64,000 nt of DNA, from contig UZAN01040161.1 in assembly GCA_900618425.1 (NCBI GenBank), forward strand, positions 25,062 to 89,061, written 5' to 3'. The notes below the pieces were generated by a model. It saw only the letters and a list, made by a program, of their open reading frames with translations. It searched no databases and was not told the DNA's origin. Origin of the DNA: Echinostoma caproni (lineage: Eukaryota; Platyhelminthes; Trematoda; Plagiorchiida; Echinostomatidae). Below are positions 47,085 through 58,544 of this stretch, piece after piece. A program made the position numbers and the translations under genes. The number at the start of each line of letters is the position of its first letter. Positions within the stretch are counted from its first letter, which is position 1.

Positions 47085-47440
47085 CTATGTTGATGAAAAC
47101 AGCTCAGTAAAATCAAGTTGCTCTAACGGAAATGTCAGCGGGTAATTGTGATAATAACCCTCGGACGATGTAAAATCTTTGAGGTTGTAAAAACCTTCCA
47201 GCTTGAACGCTTTCCATAGGATTTCGTGAGGAATTGCACATTGAACAACGGCATGAAAAAGAGGATTCTGGCGTTCACTGAATAAGGTATGCCCTATGCT
47301 AAACTCACATTCGTTCACTTCTAAAAAGATGTTGGAAACGAGTAAATACTTGTCATGGAAAAATACACACGGTTGAAAAAATCGGTGCCTCTGAGTGTTT
47401 TGTAAACACGTAGGTTTTTCATCTAACGATTCTAACACTG
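47085..47440 (-). CDS. Candidate long exon (internal 132 nt or terminal 356 nt)
   Basis: Minus strand: acceptor AATTCTTTTCACAG, two bases, then LESLDEKPTCLQ, then RFFQPCVFFHDKYLLVSN, NECEFSIGHTLF, AVVQCAIPHEILWKAFKLEG and ending PLEQLDFTELFSST TAG at 47085. An AATAAA (minus strand) lies at 47017-47012, making a terminal exon possible. Alternatively GTGAGTTTAG at 47308 is a good donor, giving a 132-nt exon (47309-47440) that is a multiple of three with the same entry and exit phase as the micro-exons. No family recognised. Confidence 0.4.
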
Positions 47441-48959
47441 TGAAAAGAATTCATTTCCGTAAAATAGCACACATAAATCGATACGTCTCTATCACATCAC
47501 TACAGTTGATTTAGACCAGACTGATCAATAAAAATGTCTTGGATCCACGCCCAATCCAGTCTACCAAGTGGGGCGTGCACTTCAAAATCATAAGTGTGGA
47601 GTTTCTCTCATAGTAGAAACCTTCAACCGTGCATAAGTAGCTACCTTTCCGCGATTAAAATTGTAGCCCTTCTGGTAAGTAAAACGTGTTATCATTATGT
47701 TATTCAGTTAATACCGCGACTGAGTAGAATTAGCCATTCATGTTTGCTCAGATCTGGTCAACAGTGCCAGTCAGTAATGTCACTTTGGCTCAACAACAAC
47801 GAATAGTTATTTTACAGATATATTTAAAGAAGAACATTGTCAAAATAAAAAAATATAAAATCAGGATGTCCTTACTTTGAAAATATTCTGTATAAGTGAA
47901 ATGTTAGAGTATACATACACTTATTCAAACCCCGATGTCTTTAATTGGTTTTATAATTATACTCAAAAATTAATTTTTATAAAACTCGGTGAGTTTATTT
48001 GGGCCGGTGAATGGAATCACTATGGTTCTCTATACCAACACACTGCTTTTTAGAATAAACGCAATTGTTCACTAATAGTACTTCAGGGTAACAATTTTGT
48101 TACTAGCTGCCAGATACTACTAAAGTGACCTGGTCCCTAAGATTCTGTTTGCAAAGATTGACTGCGAACTCGAACTTAGAAGCTGACTCAAAGAGGGGTG
48201 TGGCCTCTTGAAAACAGTAAAGGATGGTGATGACCAGAATTTTAAACTAAAAGCAATATTATTGTATTTGTAAGTACTGTAGCTTGCATTTCGATTGAAA
48301 GCTATATACAACAACAGTCACTAAAAAGATTCAACGAGGAAAAGTGTTTGCAGGCATGGAGACGTCATAGGCCAAGGTCATGACGAAGTTCATTTGTTGC
48401 CCTCTTTTCGTTTGTGAGCATACTTGCAAATTAGAGACGGTATAGGTGAAATTTGGTGACCGTTTATAAGAGATGAAATTTGGCGGAATTGAGGGCGTTC
48501 GAGGGATGGAAACGATAACTCAGTTTTGCGTACGATGGTGGGTCAGGATTTATGGGAATCTTCTCCGCAACGTTTGCTCGGGAAGTTATACGATAAACTT
48601 CACGTGCACAGTTAACTCGTTCCCAGTAATAGGAGGAACACGGCTAGTAGGAGTTGTTTGGTGGTGTACGACTTTGAAATCCTGCGTGAGTAAGCCAGGA
48701 AAAAGTAAGAAGGGGAAAACAAGCCGATAAACAGAGGTATAAATAATTGGCCGGGACACGCGAAACTGCTTGAGTTTTTGAAGTTGAAACGATGGTCGCT
48801 GCATTTTACCAGTTCAGTTGTGTATGTGAGTTGATCAATGAAGATTGCTATATATGATTACACTACGGTATTTGACAGAGTTCCGCCTAGATAAACGATT
48901 GCTATTTATTACTGCAGGAGTCTGTCAAGTATGAGGAGCTTACCAAAGTATATCATCAC

Positions 48960-49545
48960 TCAGCCCGTTTTAAGCTTAGCCACCGTACGGCGGAAAATGG
49001 CTGAGTTTCACCACTTTTGTTGATGAAGGAGCATAGGTCAGAGTAAGAAGAAATAGTTTGGTACAGCACAACATAATTCGGTCATTTCAAAAGAAGTGCA
49101 GGATAAACACAAGGAATATCGCAAATATAAATGCTAAACAAGTATGGAGAAGGCGCAACTTATTCAAGAACTCCGGAGTTGTTGACTGAGTATTCAGATA
49201 AGTCTTTTTCAAGTCTAGTCATTTACTCCCCATCAAAAAAGTAGTTAGATAGCTCAGCTAACAATTGGTTGACGCGTTCAAGTGATTGCGGTTTCTGTAA
49301 CAACTTTGATCCCAGACTGAAAGTGCTGAGAAATCAAGAAAAATATACCGAACAGAGTTGTTCAAAGATTTCTAGAGTGCGTCTAGGATGGATCTATTGG
49401 GCTTGAACGAAAACTGAAAAGGGCCATTGAGAATGTTTATGGGCTGCTGAAGGCGTTTAAGGAAAGAATTCTCAGTCAATTTCAGAACAGATTTTAACGC
49501 TGTGTGACGAAACGTTTAGAGAGGATAGCAGATTTGGATGCTTTG
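48960..49545 (-). pseudogene. LINE reverse transcriptase fragment, decayed
   Basis: Minus strand: PINILNGPFQFSFKPNRSIL (RT fingers, PNRS motif), RYIFLDFSALS, LLAELSNYFFDGE, DLSEYSVNNSGV, then APSPYLFSIYICDIPCV and VVLYQTISS where YADDVVLY is expected; the catalytic aspartates are lost. Same general LINE group as the 43.3-kb copy. Many stops and shifts. Confidence 0.8.
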
Positions 49546-49789
49546 GAGATTGGTATGATTAAGCGTCTGAGAGTGCCTGACAGATGATAAGGATGAACAC
49601 TGGTTGCTGGTGGAAATTCATGCTTTTAGTGAAAAAGAAAAATGACTGGGTTGTTATTGATTAATCTGTCCAGTGAAAAGTTTCCTCTTGTGGGAGTATG
49701 ACAAAGATCTGTCATGCCTGATTATAAAGGAGGATACGAGCTGGTATGGCTAAAGTCGTCTCCACCTTACAAAGGCAGATGAGAACCTC

Positions 49790-50030
49790 TTCGAAGTGCT
49801 TCTACGTAACGGATATCCACGAAATTTCGTGCTACGCTGCTTACCTACGACGATCACGGACAGAACGGCAATCGAAGCCCTAGGAGAAGCCTCGAATGCA
49901 CAGCCGGAAGTGCAGCCGACGAATAAATTAATAACACGGTCATATATCCATGGAGTCTCGGAAATGGAAGCTAAATTATTATATCTATCCAAACCCTCGA
50001 AAATAAATGTATAAGCGTGGTCACACTGAG
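49790..50030 (+). pseudogene. Penelope-like element, RT-endonuclease linker fragment
   Basis: Plus strand: NLFEVLLRNGYPRNFVLRCL followed about 30 codons later by LITRSYIHGVSEMEAKLLYL. In PLEs the RT thumb ends with a xxNGYPxxFI segment and is followed by a xIPYIxGVSExxAxLL segment. The short fragment ends at a stop near 50012 and no endonuclease follows. It lies tail-to-tail with the LINE fragment on the other strand. Confidence 0.5.
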
Positions 50031-50039
50031 TACTGGTGC

Positions 50040-51280
50040 TTCCCCGAGTTTGCATTGATGATGTTGCCTAGCCTACGATACTTCTGTGTCTCCAGTTCGG
50101 AGAACACACCAACAACAACATATGATGTGACTGTGTACAGCTACGGTACTATATACAAGTTGAAGAAACCTGTCTGAAAAGAAGTGAAAATACTTGGTAA
50201 AATTGGTCGGGTAGGCACTGGGAAACGTTGGCATGGTACAAAAGCACTTTCTTCTTTCCTCTGGTTCCGTCAACCCATCATTAAGCTTGAATACCATCTG
50301 TTGACAGCAGATTATCATCCATATCCCCATTCATCTAGGATTCATGTACACAGAGTTCAAAACTGTCCACACGAATTCTCGATCACAGGACACTACTTAA
50401 GTTTGACATTTTTGAAAGCAGGGATCGAAGGTCGGTACTGATCAACTAGGATACAATCATCTTGGCCAAAAAGGTACAGTCCTGGGCAACCTGTTGTCCT
50501 GCGCGCTTGCGCTTTTTGATCTAACCTGGAAGGTGAAAAACTGAAGTAGAACAAGCCAATGTACCATCCAAAAGTGACCTGGCACCATTGAGACAAGTAA
50601 TGTCATTCGGTAAGTGGCGACGATGCATGATATCTGGTGAAAATGGGAATATTCCAGCATTGTAAAGCATTGCGTTTAGGTGCAGCGTAGTCAATCGAAG
50701 GGTTCGCCTGTAAGTATCTACCAAATTTAGTTTGCAACTTTCATTATGTCTTCGGATCGGAAAATGTTTTATCTACCGTCGGCATGCCACTGGAAAGAGT
50801 GCAAAAAATACAACGCTTTTAGTGCTTGCAAAGGGTTTATTGCGTAACTTCATTCTGTTCAGTAAGAGAACTGTACTAGTAATGCTTTACTGTTTTTGTT
50901 TCGAGATCAGGTAATTCCACCTTTTTGTGTGAAGCGCTCCCGCGTGTTTTCAACTCTCATTGTCTCGATTGGCAGTGCAAAAACCCGATCGAATCGACAG
51001 AAAACTTAATCCGAACAGCAAGAATACAGGAATTTCTTCCAAACGGTTGTCATTTTACAAAAATGTGTTCTTCTTCATTGCGCAACGGAAAGAAATGCAC
51101 ATCAGATAAAGACCAATAACCCCATGCACACGCATAATACACAGCTGAAACGTACTTGTATGTTCATTTTCTGCAAATAATGGAACGCAAGTAATACAAA
51201 CTGATTGATCATATTCTCCGCCAAAAAGCAAATTTCTTTCCACTTTTTACTGTGCTTATTGTTTAACTTCCTTTGATGCA
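50040..51280. other. Unassigned DNA
   Basis: 50.18-50.72 kb has several overlapping open frames on both strands with slightly higher G+C but no recognised motif. Confidence 0.45.
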
Positions 51281-51289
51281 TTCCTTTGA

Positions 51290-51403
51290 TGCCATGCGAA
51301 ATCCCTATATAAGTATTGTATTTTCTGCAGTATGCACTATGTTGAGATGCAGCAAAATCGTCCTGGACATAAATCGTGCAGTATTGCAATTTGGTCTTTT
51401 CTT
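51290..51403 (+). repeat. Repeat E, solitary copy
   Basis: Matches the reverse complement of 36003-36115 over about 113 nt with roughly one difference in ten. No PLE is found beside it. The reading frame is conserved between copies (PYI-IVFSAVC-ML-CS-IVLD-N-A-LQ-GLF), which could reflect former coding or only sequence similarity. Confidence 0.8.
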
Positions 51404-51409
51404 TTCTAA

Positions 51410-53500
51410 CTTCCTTTTACTGAATATACAAAGAAGAGTTTTCAGGAAAGACCACACTGATTGCACTGATCGTTTCTTTTGAAGAGATTGGAGAATATAG
51501 AATCAGAAGAAATGGTCCAAACTGTACTTGTAACATTGACTGGCACTTTAACAATGAGCATGCTCTCCTATCGGCAGTAGGCGTTGCATCCATCGATGCG
51601 ATAATGGAATTACATTCGTTGTGTGGTTTTATGGAAAATTATGAGCTTCCCTTTGTGTTTAATTGCATTGGCGATAACGTTGCGGAACCAGCATCACACC
51701 CATTGCTGAAACTGTTTCTTCCATTACAGGATAAATACAAATAGTACAATCAAGGTTCGTTAAATGTGAAATCCGTTGGGGAGAAATAAACCTTTGATAT
51801 CTGTATTCAAAAGAGGTATCACTAGATAGTGAACACTATTCGAATTGTTCAGTGTAAGACTGACAGATGAGTGCTCATACATTGTACTAAGAACAGGTGA
51901 GGCAAACGGAACTACTACTATCCCTAAACGGAACATTGAGCACAAAAAAACCTCAAGTCAATTTCCCGACTCATCCTACTTTGTACGTTCAGCTTTGCCC
52001 ACTAATAAATTCAGTCGCATTGTGTTTGTAACGATATCACTTGGTATGTAACCTTGATTTTCGCGTTGAAAGGAAAAACAGACCGACAGTTCAATGGCAC
52101 ATCTCCAATCCTTCACTGAGTTCAACATGCTTCTGCGGCATGGCGAATTAGTGTTCGGTATCCGTGTTTTTGGTAATTGCATTGTCTGCTCGGGACAGAA
52201 AGCATTACTTCGAAGCCACAAATGAGGTGCACTAAAAGCATTAAAAGCTATGAAAAACGTAGTGCCTTTATTCACCAATCCGCCTGTTGAGAACACATTG
52301 AGAACGAAACACTGTTCATCAGTTTCTAGATTAAAACCACTAAAATAGTGATATTTCGTGCAAATTGGAAGTTGTGTCTGCCGTTTGACAATACCCTTAT
52401 CCCATTTGTGTGGGGTAGCAATGGGATCTCAGTTCAGGCCAAATTGGACTGACGTATTCCTGATGAATTCGAATCATCCAACTGGGCGGAACGATCATTT
52501 ATTTTGACTAAGGTCATTAAGAACTAGACGATATTTTGTATGACCGACTGGAGGATCAACCTATAAAGCGTCCTAACCATAGATTAAAATAATCACGTAC
52601 AGACATCGATTTTACGCAAGAGCTGTCCTAAATGTTTTTCTTCGGAGTTACTAGACGCTACATAATACTGAAAACTACAGGATTCCCTACGGAGGATAAT
52701 AGCTTGTTTAACGAAACTTACAGATGAAAGCTGATAAATTTCTAGTTTTGTGCCGATTGGTCAATGACTAAGAATTCCTAATTTTACAGAAGTCACATCA
52801 AATGGATAACTGGGGATAATAAAAGAAAATAATCGGAAACGATTCCCATATTAATGTAGCAACGTGCACCAGAATGAATCGACCAAACTGGAGAAAATCC
52901 AGCGATAGATGAATAGAATCTCAATCACCTGAGTAGCATTCCATTGGAACCGTGGCTTTGACTAAGTTAGCTGATGCACCACGACTTATCTACTTCCTGC
53001 GGAGAAACTTCCGTATTTCACACGCTCAGGCGATTGTCCAAAGGGATTCATGAGCAATACTATGCATGGCTGAACATAGAGACCAAAATTTGGGAAATTA
53101 AGGATGTTGTAAAAGCCCGAAGGTTAACTATATCGGTGTCCATATTTATGCTTACCAGTGCTATCCTGCCCAGTTTTATCATTATATTCGGTGAATAACA
53201 GGAAGTGAATTCTATTCTGCCACGTTTTTTTCCAGATGTAGACTTTCAAGTTTTAAAGCGGGGATTGGAATATCTATTCTTTGGTAGCAGTTTAGTGGGC
53301 ACAAAGAGAGGTTTATCAATACAGTTTCAGTGAGAAACTGGAAGAATCACCACACAGACATGAATGAACTTCAATTGCGGTCAAGCTGATCAATGCATAA
53401 AACTGCTTTTATTCATAAATAGGCTCAAACAAAAAAGTCACCTTCAGTGTTATAAGACGGATATATTATTCTGTAAGTTACAAAGTGCACAGTTGATAAA
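51410..53500. other. Unassigned DNA
   Basis: No recognised element; open frames at chance level. Confidence 0.45.
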
Positions 53501-53505
53501 CTCAC

Positions 53506-53520
53506 CGAGGACTGCCAACT
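53506..53520 (-). CDS. Candidate micro-exon (15 nt)
   Basis: Minus strand: a long pyrimidine-rich tract ending TTTCTGTATTTCAAG, 15 nt, then GTGAGTTTAT. In the common phase it adds LAVL. The AAG acceptor is weaker than CAG/TAG. Confidence 0.28.
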
Positions 53521-54537
53521 CTTGAAATACAGAAACACGGGGTACAGAGCACCCAGTCAAACCGAAAGCTGACAAGCATCTCAGTAACTGAGTTTTTAAT
53601 ATTACCCAGTAATGCCGATCTCGCAACGTTTATTACGTTCTTATTATGAAATGAGATCCGTATCCTTCGCCGGAGCCGGAGGGAAAATCATTCAGCTGAT
53701 AAACTAGATAGATGCAAAAAGATCTTTTCATACAGTGAAAGAGTTATGTACCCTATGGCACATGTTAGATGCCGTTCCCGAATGAGGTAGTGCGCCTGCT
53801 TTCACATTTCATTAATTTTCACCGCAGTCGACATCAGCCTAAGTTACTTCCATTTGAGTGTGTCATAATTTTTATCTGGAGGGAAATCTCTGGGTTCGGA
53901 GGCATATTCTACGGCCGTGAATCATGAATCCCCCTTATGCTCAAAGTGTGTACGTAAAAGATTGACCTATTTATGTTTGAGATGCTAAGTTTCATTATTT
54001 CCCTGGGAGGTAACCTCCTATAGTGGAGATTTGATAAAGAAACATCAAATTGAAAGAATAAATTCGCATCGTGCCCGTACAATTCTTTGTTCAAAAGACA
54101 TCTTGAAAACCGTAATATCCCTTCTTCTGATGCACATGACTCTATTTAATTTTTTCTTATACTACCTTATTTTCCACTCTTGATGCAGCTGCCGACGTTG
54201 TTCACGCTGCAACGTCCTCCTCAGTCGAACGGTTTAGCGTCGTTCGTTTGGTTTTCCTAACATATACTACCGTTTTGTGGTCACCTGATCTTGTCGTTTT
54301 CATCGATTTCCATTCTGATGACGGTCTGACGTATGATGCGTTAGTTATCCTTATACATATTTTCAATCACGACCCAATTTAGTCCAATGTATCTTCAAGC
54401 GTTCTGCATCCTAGAAGTTTATTTCTTTCGGTTTAAGGATGAACATAAGCTTCATTTTTTTCCACTGAATAAAAACGTCCTGGTGCTAGTATGCTCATAA
54501 CGTGACTTTTGGTTCTCCCTCGAACTGTTGTAACAGA

Positions 54538-54783
54538 TTTTATCATGATAGCCCAAAACTAGTTTATAATGACAATAATATTAGGCACAATATATATGAG
54601 TACATCGATGCTCACTTTGACTTTGGAAAGACTCAAATGACCAGACACATTGTAGTACTCACTCTAATAGACACAGTAAAACAATGTCAGACTCTGTATA
54701 TTACATTAGACGGACCTCATAACAAAAAATTTATTGGTTCAAACATTTTGGAAATCTGTGACCAAGGGTTTGAAGTTATAAAG
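54538..54783 (+). CDS. Candidate exon, function unknown
   Basis: Following a TTGTTGTAACAG acceptor the frame is open for more than 80 codons: DSPKLVYNDNNIRHNIYEYI, DAHFDFGKTQMTRHIVV, then TLYITLDGPHNKKFIGSN and EICDQGFEVIK. AAG|GTTTTG at 54784 is a weak donor; otherwise it runs to TAA near 54807. Codon pattern is strongly purine-first with A/T third positions, more gene-like than most frames here. No family recognised. Confidence 0.35.
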
Positions 54784-54953
54784 GTTTTGTTCTCGGAAAT
54801 TTGCTAATTCTATTTATGATAGTCTGCAGTTACATACATTGTTTCTGAAATCTGGATCACCTCACTTCCAAATTCATCAAATGTCGTGCCCATTGCAATG
54901 GTATTCAGTGCAATGGTATAATTTTGGTAAAAATAGAGATACACTATACTTAC

Positions 54954-55004
54954 CAGCGTTGATACCGTCGAGGATCGGTGTTGAGAGTGCCGAGTGAAAA
55001 AGTG
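54954..55004 (-). CDS. Candidate exon (51 nt)
   Basis: Minus strand: acceptor CTCAACTCTTCGCAATAG, 51 nt, then a strong donor (CGCTG followed by GTAAGTATAG). A multiple of three, open in the common phase (LFHSALSTPILDGINA). It is the first candidate after the signal-peptide exon. A 13-nt match to PLE sequence near 62.3 kb (GCACTCTCAACAC) leaves open that it is repeat-derived. Confidence 0.3.
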
Positions 55005-55393
55005 CTATTGCGAAGAGTTGAGTTGGAAAAAGTTAGAGTTAAACTAAAAGATTAAGATTCATCGATGTTTTTTCTAGTCCCATCTCTTCCACTTTTTATT
55101 TGAAATTCTATATATTATAGGCATTAAGTTACATTTTAGAAACATCCATAGAAATTTTAATAACTGATCTAGGTTTATGAATATCCAAACCAAGCCCTTA
55201 ATCCAGGTTCATCCAACTATTCGAATGAAGGTTATAATAAAGATTTTCTCAGGTTTGCCTCAGGCTGAGCATATTTATTTATCACAATTTTCTCTCAACA
55301 CTTTTAACATATCCACCATATTTTATTAGATATAATAATGAACATTCACCTCAAAGGGCGTGATCGGGTGAGGAAATGCACGTATGTTTTCAG

Positions 55394-55635
55394 GACAGCG
55401 ATAGGCAGGATGAACATGATGCCTCTAGGGCTATTCCACCTAGCCAGGTTGTGAACGATTTAGCAACGAAAAACAGAATTATTTGCTATTCAAAGAAGCT
55501 AAAATTGTTTATCCAGTCATATTGTGATCGATGCATCATGCCCGCGCTGAACTCAAACTACTCGAACATGTGCGCTGTTGAAAGTGCTTCAATTGTTGTA
55601 TCCAACAATCAATGTTTTCATCCTGCATGTTTATG
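55394..55635 (+). CDS. Candidate exon with LIM-like zinc-finger half
   Basis: The acceptor CGTATGTTTTCAG ends at 55393. The phase-0 frame reads DSDRQDEHDASRAIPPSQVV, then FIQSYCDRCIMP and, near the end, NNQCFHPACL. The frame itself is open to TAG near 55646. C-x2-C followed by FHPAC resembles the first zinc module of a LIM domain (C-x2-C-xn-H-x2-C), and ATG|GTACAA could be a donor just before the next expected cysteine. The spacing between C-x2-C and H is 28, longer than the usual 16-23, so the match is imperfect. If real it would be a zinc-binding adaptor or transcription-related protein. Confidence 0.3.
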
Positions 55636-55757
55636 GTACAAAAGATAGTTATCTGACTGTATTTATCAAATAGCATAACTAAAATTAACGTGAAATAATC
55701 GGTTTTTGACTAGCACATCATGTTGAATAACAGTTAAATTTAAAAAAAACTACTTAC

Positions 55758-55809
55758 CGATTGGAATAAGAAGCAATGAGTACAATGCTGTGCTAACATG
55801 TGAACTCAT
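55758..55809 (-). CDS. Candidate signal-peptide first exon of a micro-exon gene
   Basis: Minus strand: ATG at 55809 opens MSSHVSTALYSLLLIPI and, after one base of the next codon, meets a near-perfect donor (CCAATCG followed by GTAAGTAG). The peptide has a short N-region and a hydrophobic core typical of a secretion signal. The exon leaves one base, so following exons must start with two bases; the micro-exon candidates downstream are all open in exactly that phase. No promoter or transcript evidence is available; the gene model is inferred from splice motifs. Confidence 0.38.
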
Positions 55810-56871
55810 GTTAGAGAGAAAATGTTGTTGGTGAACAACAGAGTGATGCAGAATTTATATTGATGCACCCTTGTTCGACTGCCATTGGTGCAACGGTGAA
55901 GCATGAAAATCTGAAATGGTAATTCAGATCAATAGCAGGCTGCATATGGAGCGGATGTATTCTCGGTCGAATAGTTCCTAGAACAAATGTATGTTAACGT
56001 TGATTGAATTAATACAGCAAATAAAAGAATAAAACGAATTAAGCAGATGACTGCCAGTGTGCCTGGTTCACATCAGACGCAGCATATATGTAGGAATATC
56101 TATGTCTTTCCTTCTATTAAACGAATGACACTAAAATGTGCACGCGGATTTGATTAGATAATTTTGCTCTGTCTCCTTGTAACGATCTCCAAAGCGTCAG
56201 TTCATGAAGCCTATTGGGAAGGCTTACACATTAAATTAAGTTTGGGTGCTGTTTGCCAGTTGTTTTTTGTTACTGAAAACTCCTGTTGTTAACCTTCAAT
56301 CGACTGAAACCAATGAAAGAAGAGTGCAAATTTTTGTTCGTGTGTTGCTAACAGTGATGAAAATTCCCTAGATTATACTGGATCCAGGGTTTCCCAGTTC
56401 TCGTGAAACGTCACGGACATTTAATATCAAGGGGATATTTTGCATGACAACATGACTACCATTTTCTAGCTGAACATAGAATTGATCCTGGACAAGGGTG
56501 TCACTTATCATAGTTGTCATAGGGATCACTTACATCTATATTTCCATGTAACAGGTTTTGGAAAAAACATGGGCTGGACTTGACAATGTTAATGTTTGAC
56601 TCGTATAGTGTGTCGCGTCTTCACAAAACTCAAATATATCTGAGTATTGAGCCATCATCCACGCCGCAGTTCTTGTAGCATGTAACTTCCAAGCAATGCG
56701 CACACCAATACCATGCTTACTTGGTTCCAAGCCAAAGTTAAAGTCAAAGATTTTTTATGGGCATTACTTACAAGCAGAAGCTTTTGTTGTCCCAAAGGGT
56801 GTTCACAGGAATTGGACTGTAACAGTGATGAACAACGTTCCATATGCTGCATTTGGTTGTGTTTTGTGTTC

Positions 56872-57697
56872 TCATGGATGTTGGAATGCAATGTTTGTTA
56901 GTGATTCGTCAAGCTTTACCTTCAAAGAATCAATCGTCTTGGCACACACAACATGATGTGGTAGGGAATTACAGGCAGTGCACACTGCGACGGCAAAGGA
57001 ATGACTTTGGCAGTTCAGTCGAGATTTTTGGAGTACCAAATTGAATGGATGTCCCCGTAGATAAAGGTTTGATGACAACGTCAGAAGTCAGGGACAAGGG
57101 TGGTTTGGGTTGTGTAATATTTGGTACACTAAAATCAAGGCTCCTCGAATCTGACGATACTGAGCAGAGTATAGACCCAATGGCTGCATTCTCCCCATGT
57201 ATGAATCATGATAGAGTCCTTTGACCATCTTCGTGGCGAGGCTTTGTGGACGCTCCAGAATCTTATGAGCACGTTGTAACCATGGTTTACAAGTTTGGAT
57301 GGCGTACTCAATTCGCGGCCGGATGTACGCTGATAACAGATGTGAGAATACCGATGGTTCAAATCGACCGAAAACATGTTTAAGTAGACCGACATATTTG
57401 AGTGTGGTTGATGACGCTCTGGCGCAGTTACCAGAACAGCTCAGGTCTTCGTGGACTATAAAACCCGAGTCCTTCTCTGTAGATGCATGAGGCAGTAGTT
57501 CATTTCCGAGGAAATAAGGAAACCGCCCATGGTGGCGTGACGGAAACAACTTGCATTTGGACACGTTAACTTGGATGTCGTTCTCAATAGACCATGCGTG
57601 AGCTACATTCAGCGTTTCTTGGAGTTCCAGCGAACCCTCAATTTCTGTTGGGCCTTTGGGTCTGGGAATTCTCAGTGCATATCTTTCCAGTGTTCTC
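56872..57697 (-). pseudogene. LINE (CR1-like) RT end to C-terminus, one stop
   Basis: Minus strand, a single frame of about 275 codons broken only by one TGA (57088-57090). It runs EGSLELQETLNVAHAWSIEN, NVSKCKLFPSRHHGRF, TEKDSGFIVHEDLSCSGNCA, FSHLLSAYIRPRIEYAIQ, LQRAHKILERPQSLATKMVK, ILVYQILHNPNHPCP, stop, SSNLYLRGHPFNLVLQKSRL and NSLPHHVVCAKTIDSLKVKL. These are the thumb and C-terminal motifs of CR1-type LINEs. The catalytic palm is missing (5' truncation). Being almost free of stops, it is younger than the other LINE copies. Sequence to about 56540 is probably its 3' UTR. Confidence 0.9.
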
Positions 57698-57940
57698 TAT
57701 TCTACAAGTGTTAAATTGGTTTACCTGACAATCTCATGATCATACTCCAATTCACCTCATGTAACACTGAACAATGGTTTTTAACGACTGACTAAGAACA
57801 TGTTCGAGTCAAATCTCTTCGCTTTGCTTTCCTGCCTACAGAGAATCCAGCTGTTCCTCGTGGATTTACGAATTGCAATTAAAGTAACTATGTGCGTGGT
57901 GACTGACCACATATTGAAATGGCCTTGCGGTGTCTTGCAC

Positions 57941-57970
57941 TACCACCACCACCAACAACAACAACAACAC
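57941..57970. repeat. (ACC)n/(AAC)n trinucleotide run
   Basis: Four ACC units run into five or so AAC units. Confidence 0.9.
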
Positions 57971-58349
57971 CATCGATGCCATCACCACCTCTTATTCGTA
58001 CAAAATCAAATTGACTGTTAACCATTGGCTTCCGCCTCACTCTTCCATTCCTCAAAAAGGCAGCATTAAACTGTTTCTTCTTATTTGGTTGAATACCACA
58101 GTTTTTCATTTTGGATTCTTGGGTATTTCTTCACACTGATTTCAAGAATAAATATCGCCTAATCCTTCAAACAAGCCATAACGGAACAAACCGCAAGATT
58201 GAACTCCTCTTTTGCAAGCGCTCATGAATCAGAAAGCCAGAAAGCTTTTGGGACGGGAACAAACATATTTATTTCGAGCACTATTATTGTCTATCCACCA
58301 AATGATTTGCACTCTGCTTAATCAAAATGGAATTATTCATCTCTTCCAG

Positions 58350-58538
58350 CAACGAATACACGTTTCACGTTGCTTGTTATGCGATACGTTTTCTCCAACA
58401 TGTCCGTTGGCGGTCATCCTGTATCCAGATTTAACTAAACGTGAATTCGCGATCACCTGGCTGAACTTCCATTTTTTTCGTTTCACGCTCCGTAATTCTC
58501 CTTCTTGTCACGCCCCGGTCATCTCCTATGCATCTTGA
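58350..58538 (+). CDS. Candidate terminal exon, function unknown
   Basis: A strong acceptor (ATTATTCATCTCTTCCAG) ends at 58349. The phase-0 frame reads QRIHVSRCLLCDTFSPTCPL, then YPDLTKREFAITWLNFHFF and CHAPVISYAS with TGA 58536-58538. Four cysteines and a CxxC. No nearby AATAAA within 50 nt, and no family recognised. Confidence 0.3.
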   Translation, partial: QRIHVSRCLLCDTFSPTCPLAVILYPDLTKREFAITWLNFHFFRFTLRNSPSCHAPVISYAS

Positions 58539-58544
58539 AGCTTT

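Noticed and set aside
47617..47674. Plus-strand 58-nt segment ending in an excellent GTAAGT donor
   Set aside because: The acceptor is a doubled TAGTAG with a poor choice of start, and no neighbouring exon fits the phase.
53900..54100. Minus-strand 61-codon frame
   Set aside because: Chance-level open frame with no supporting signals.
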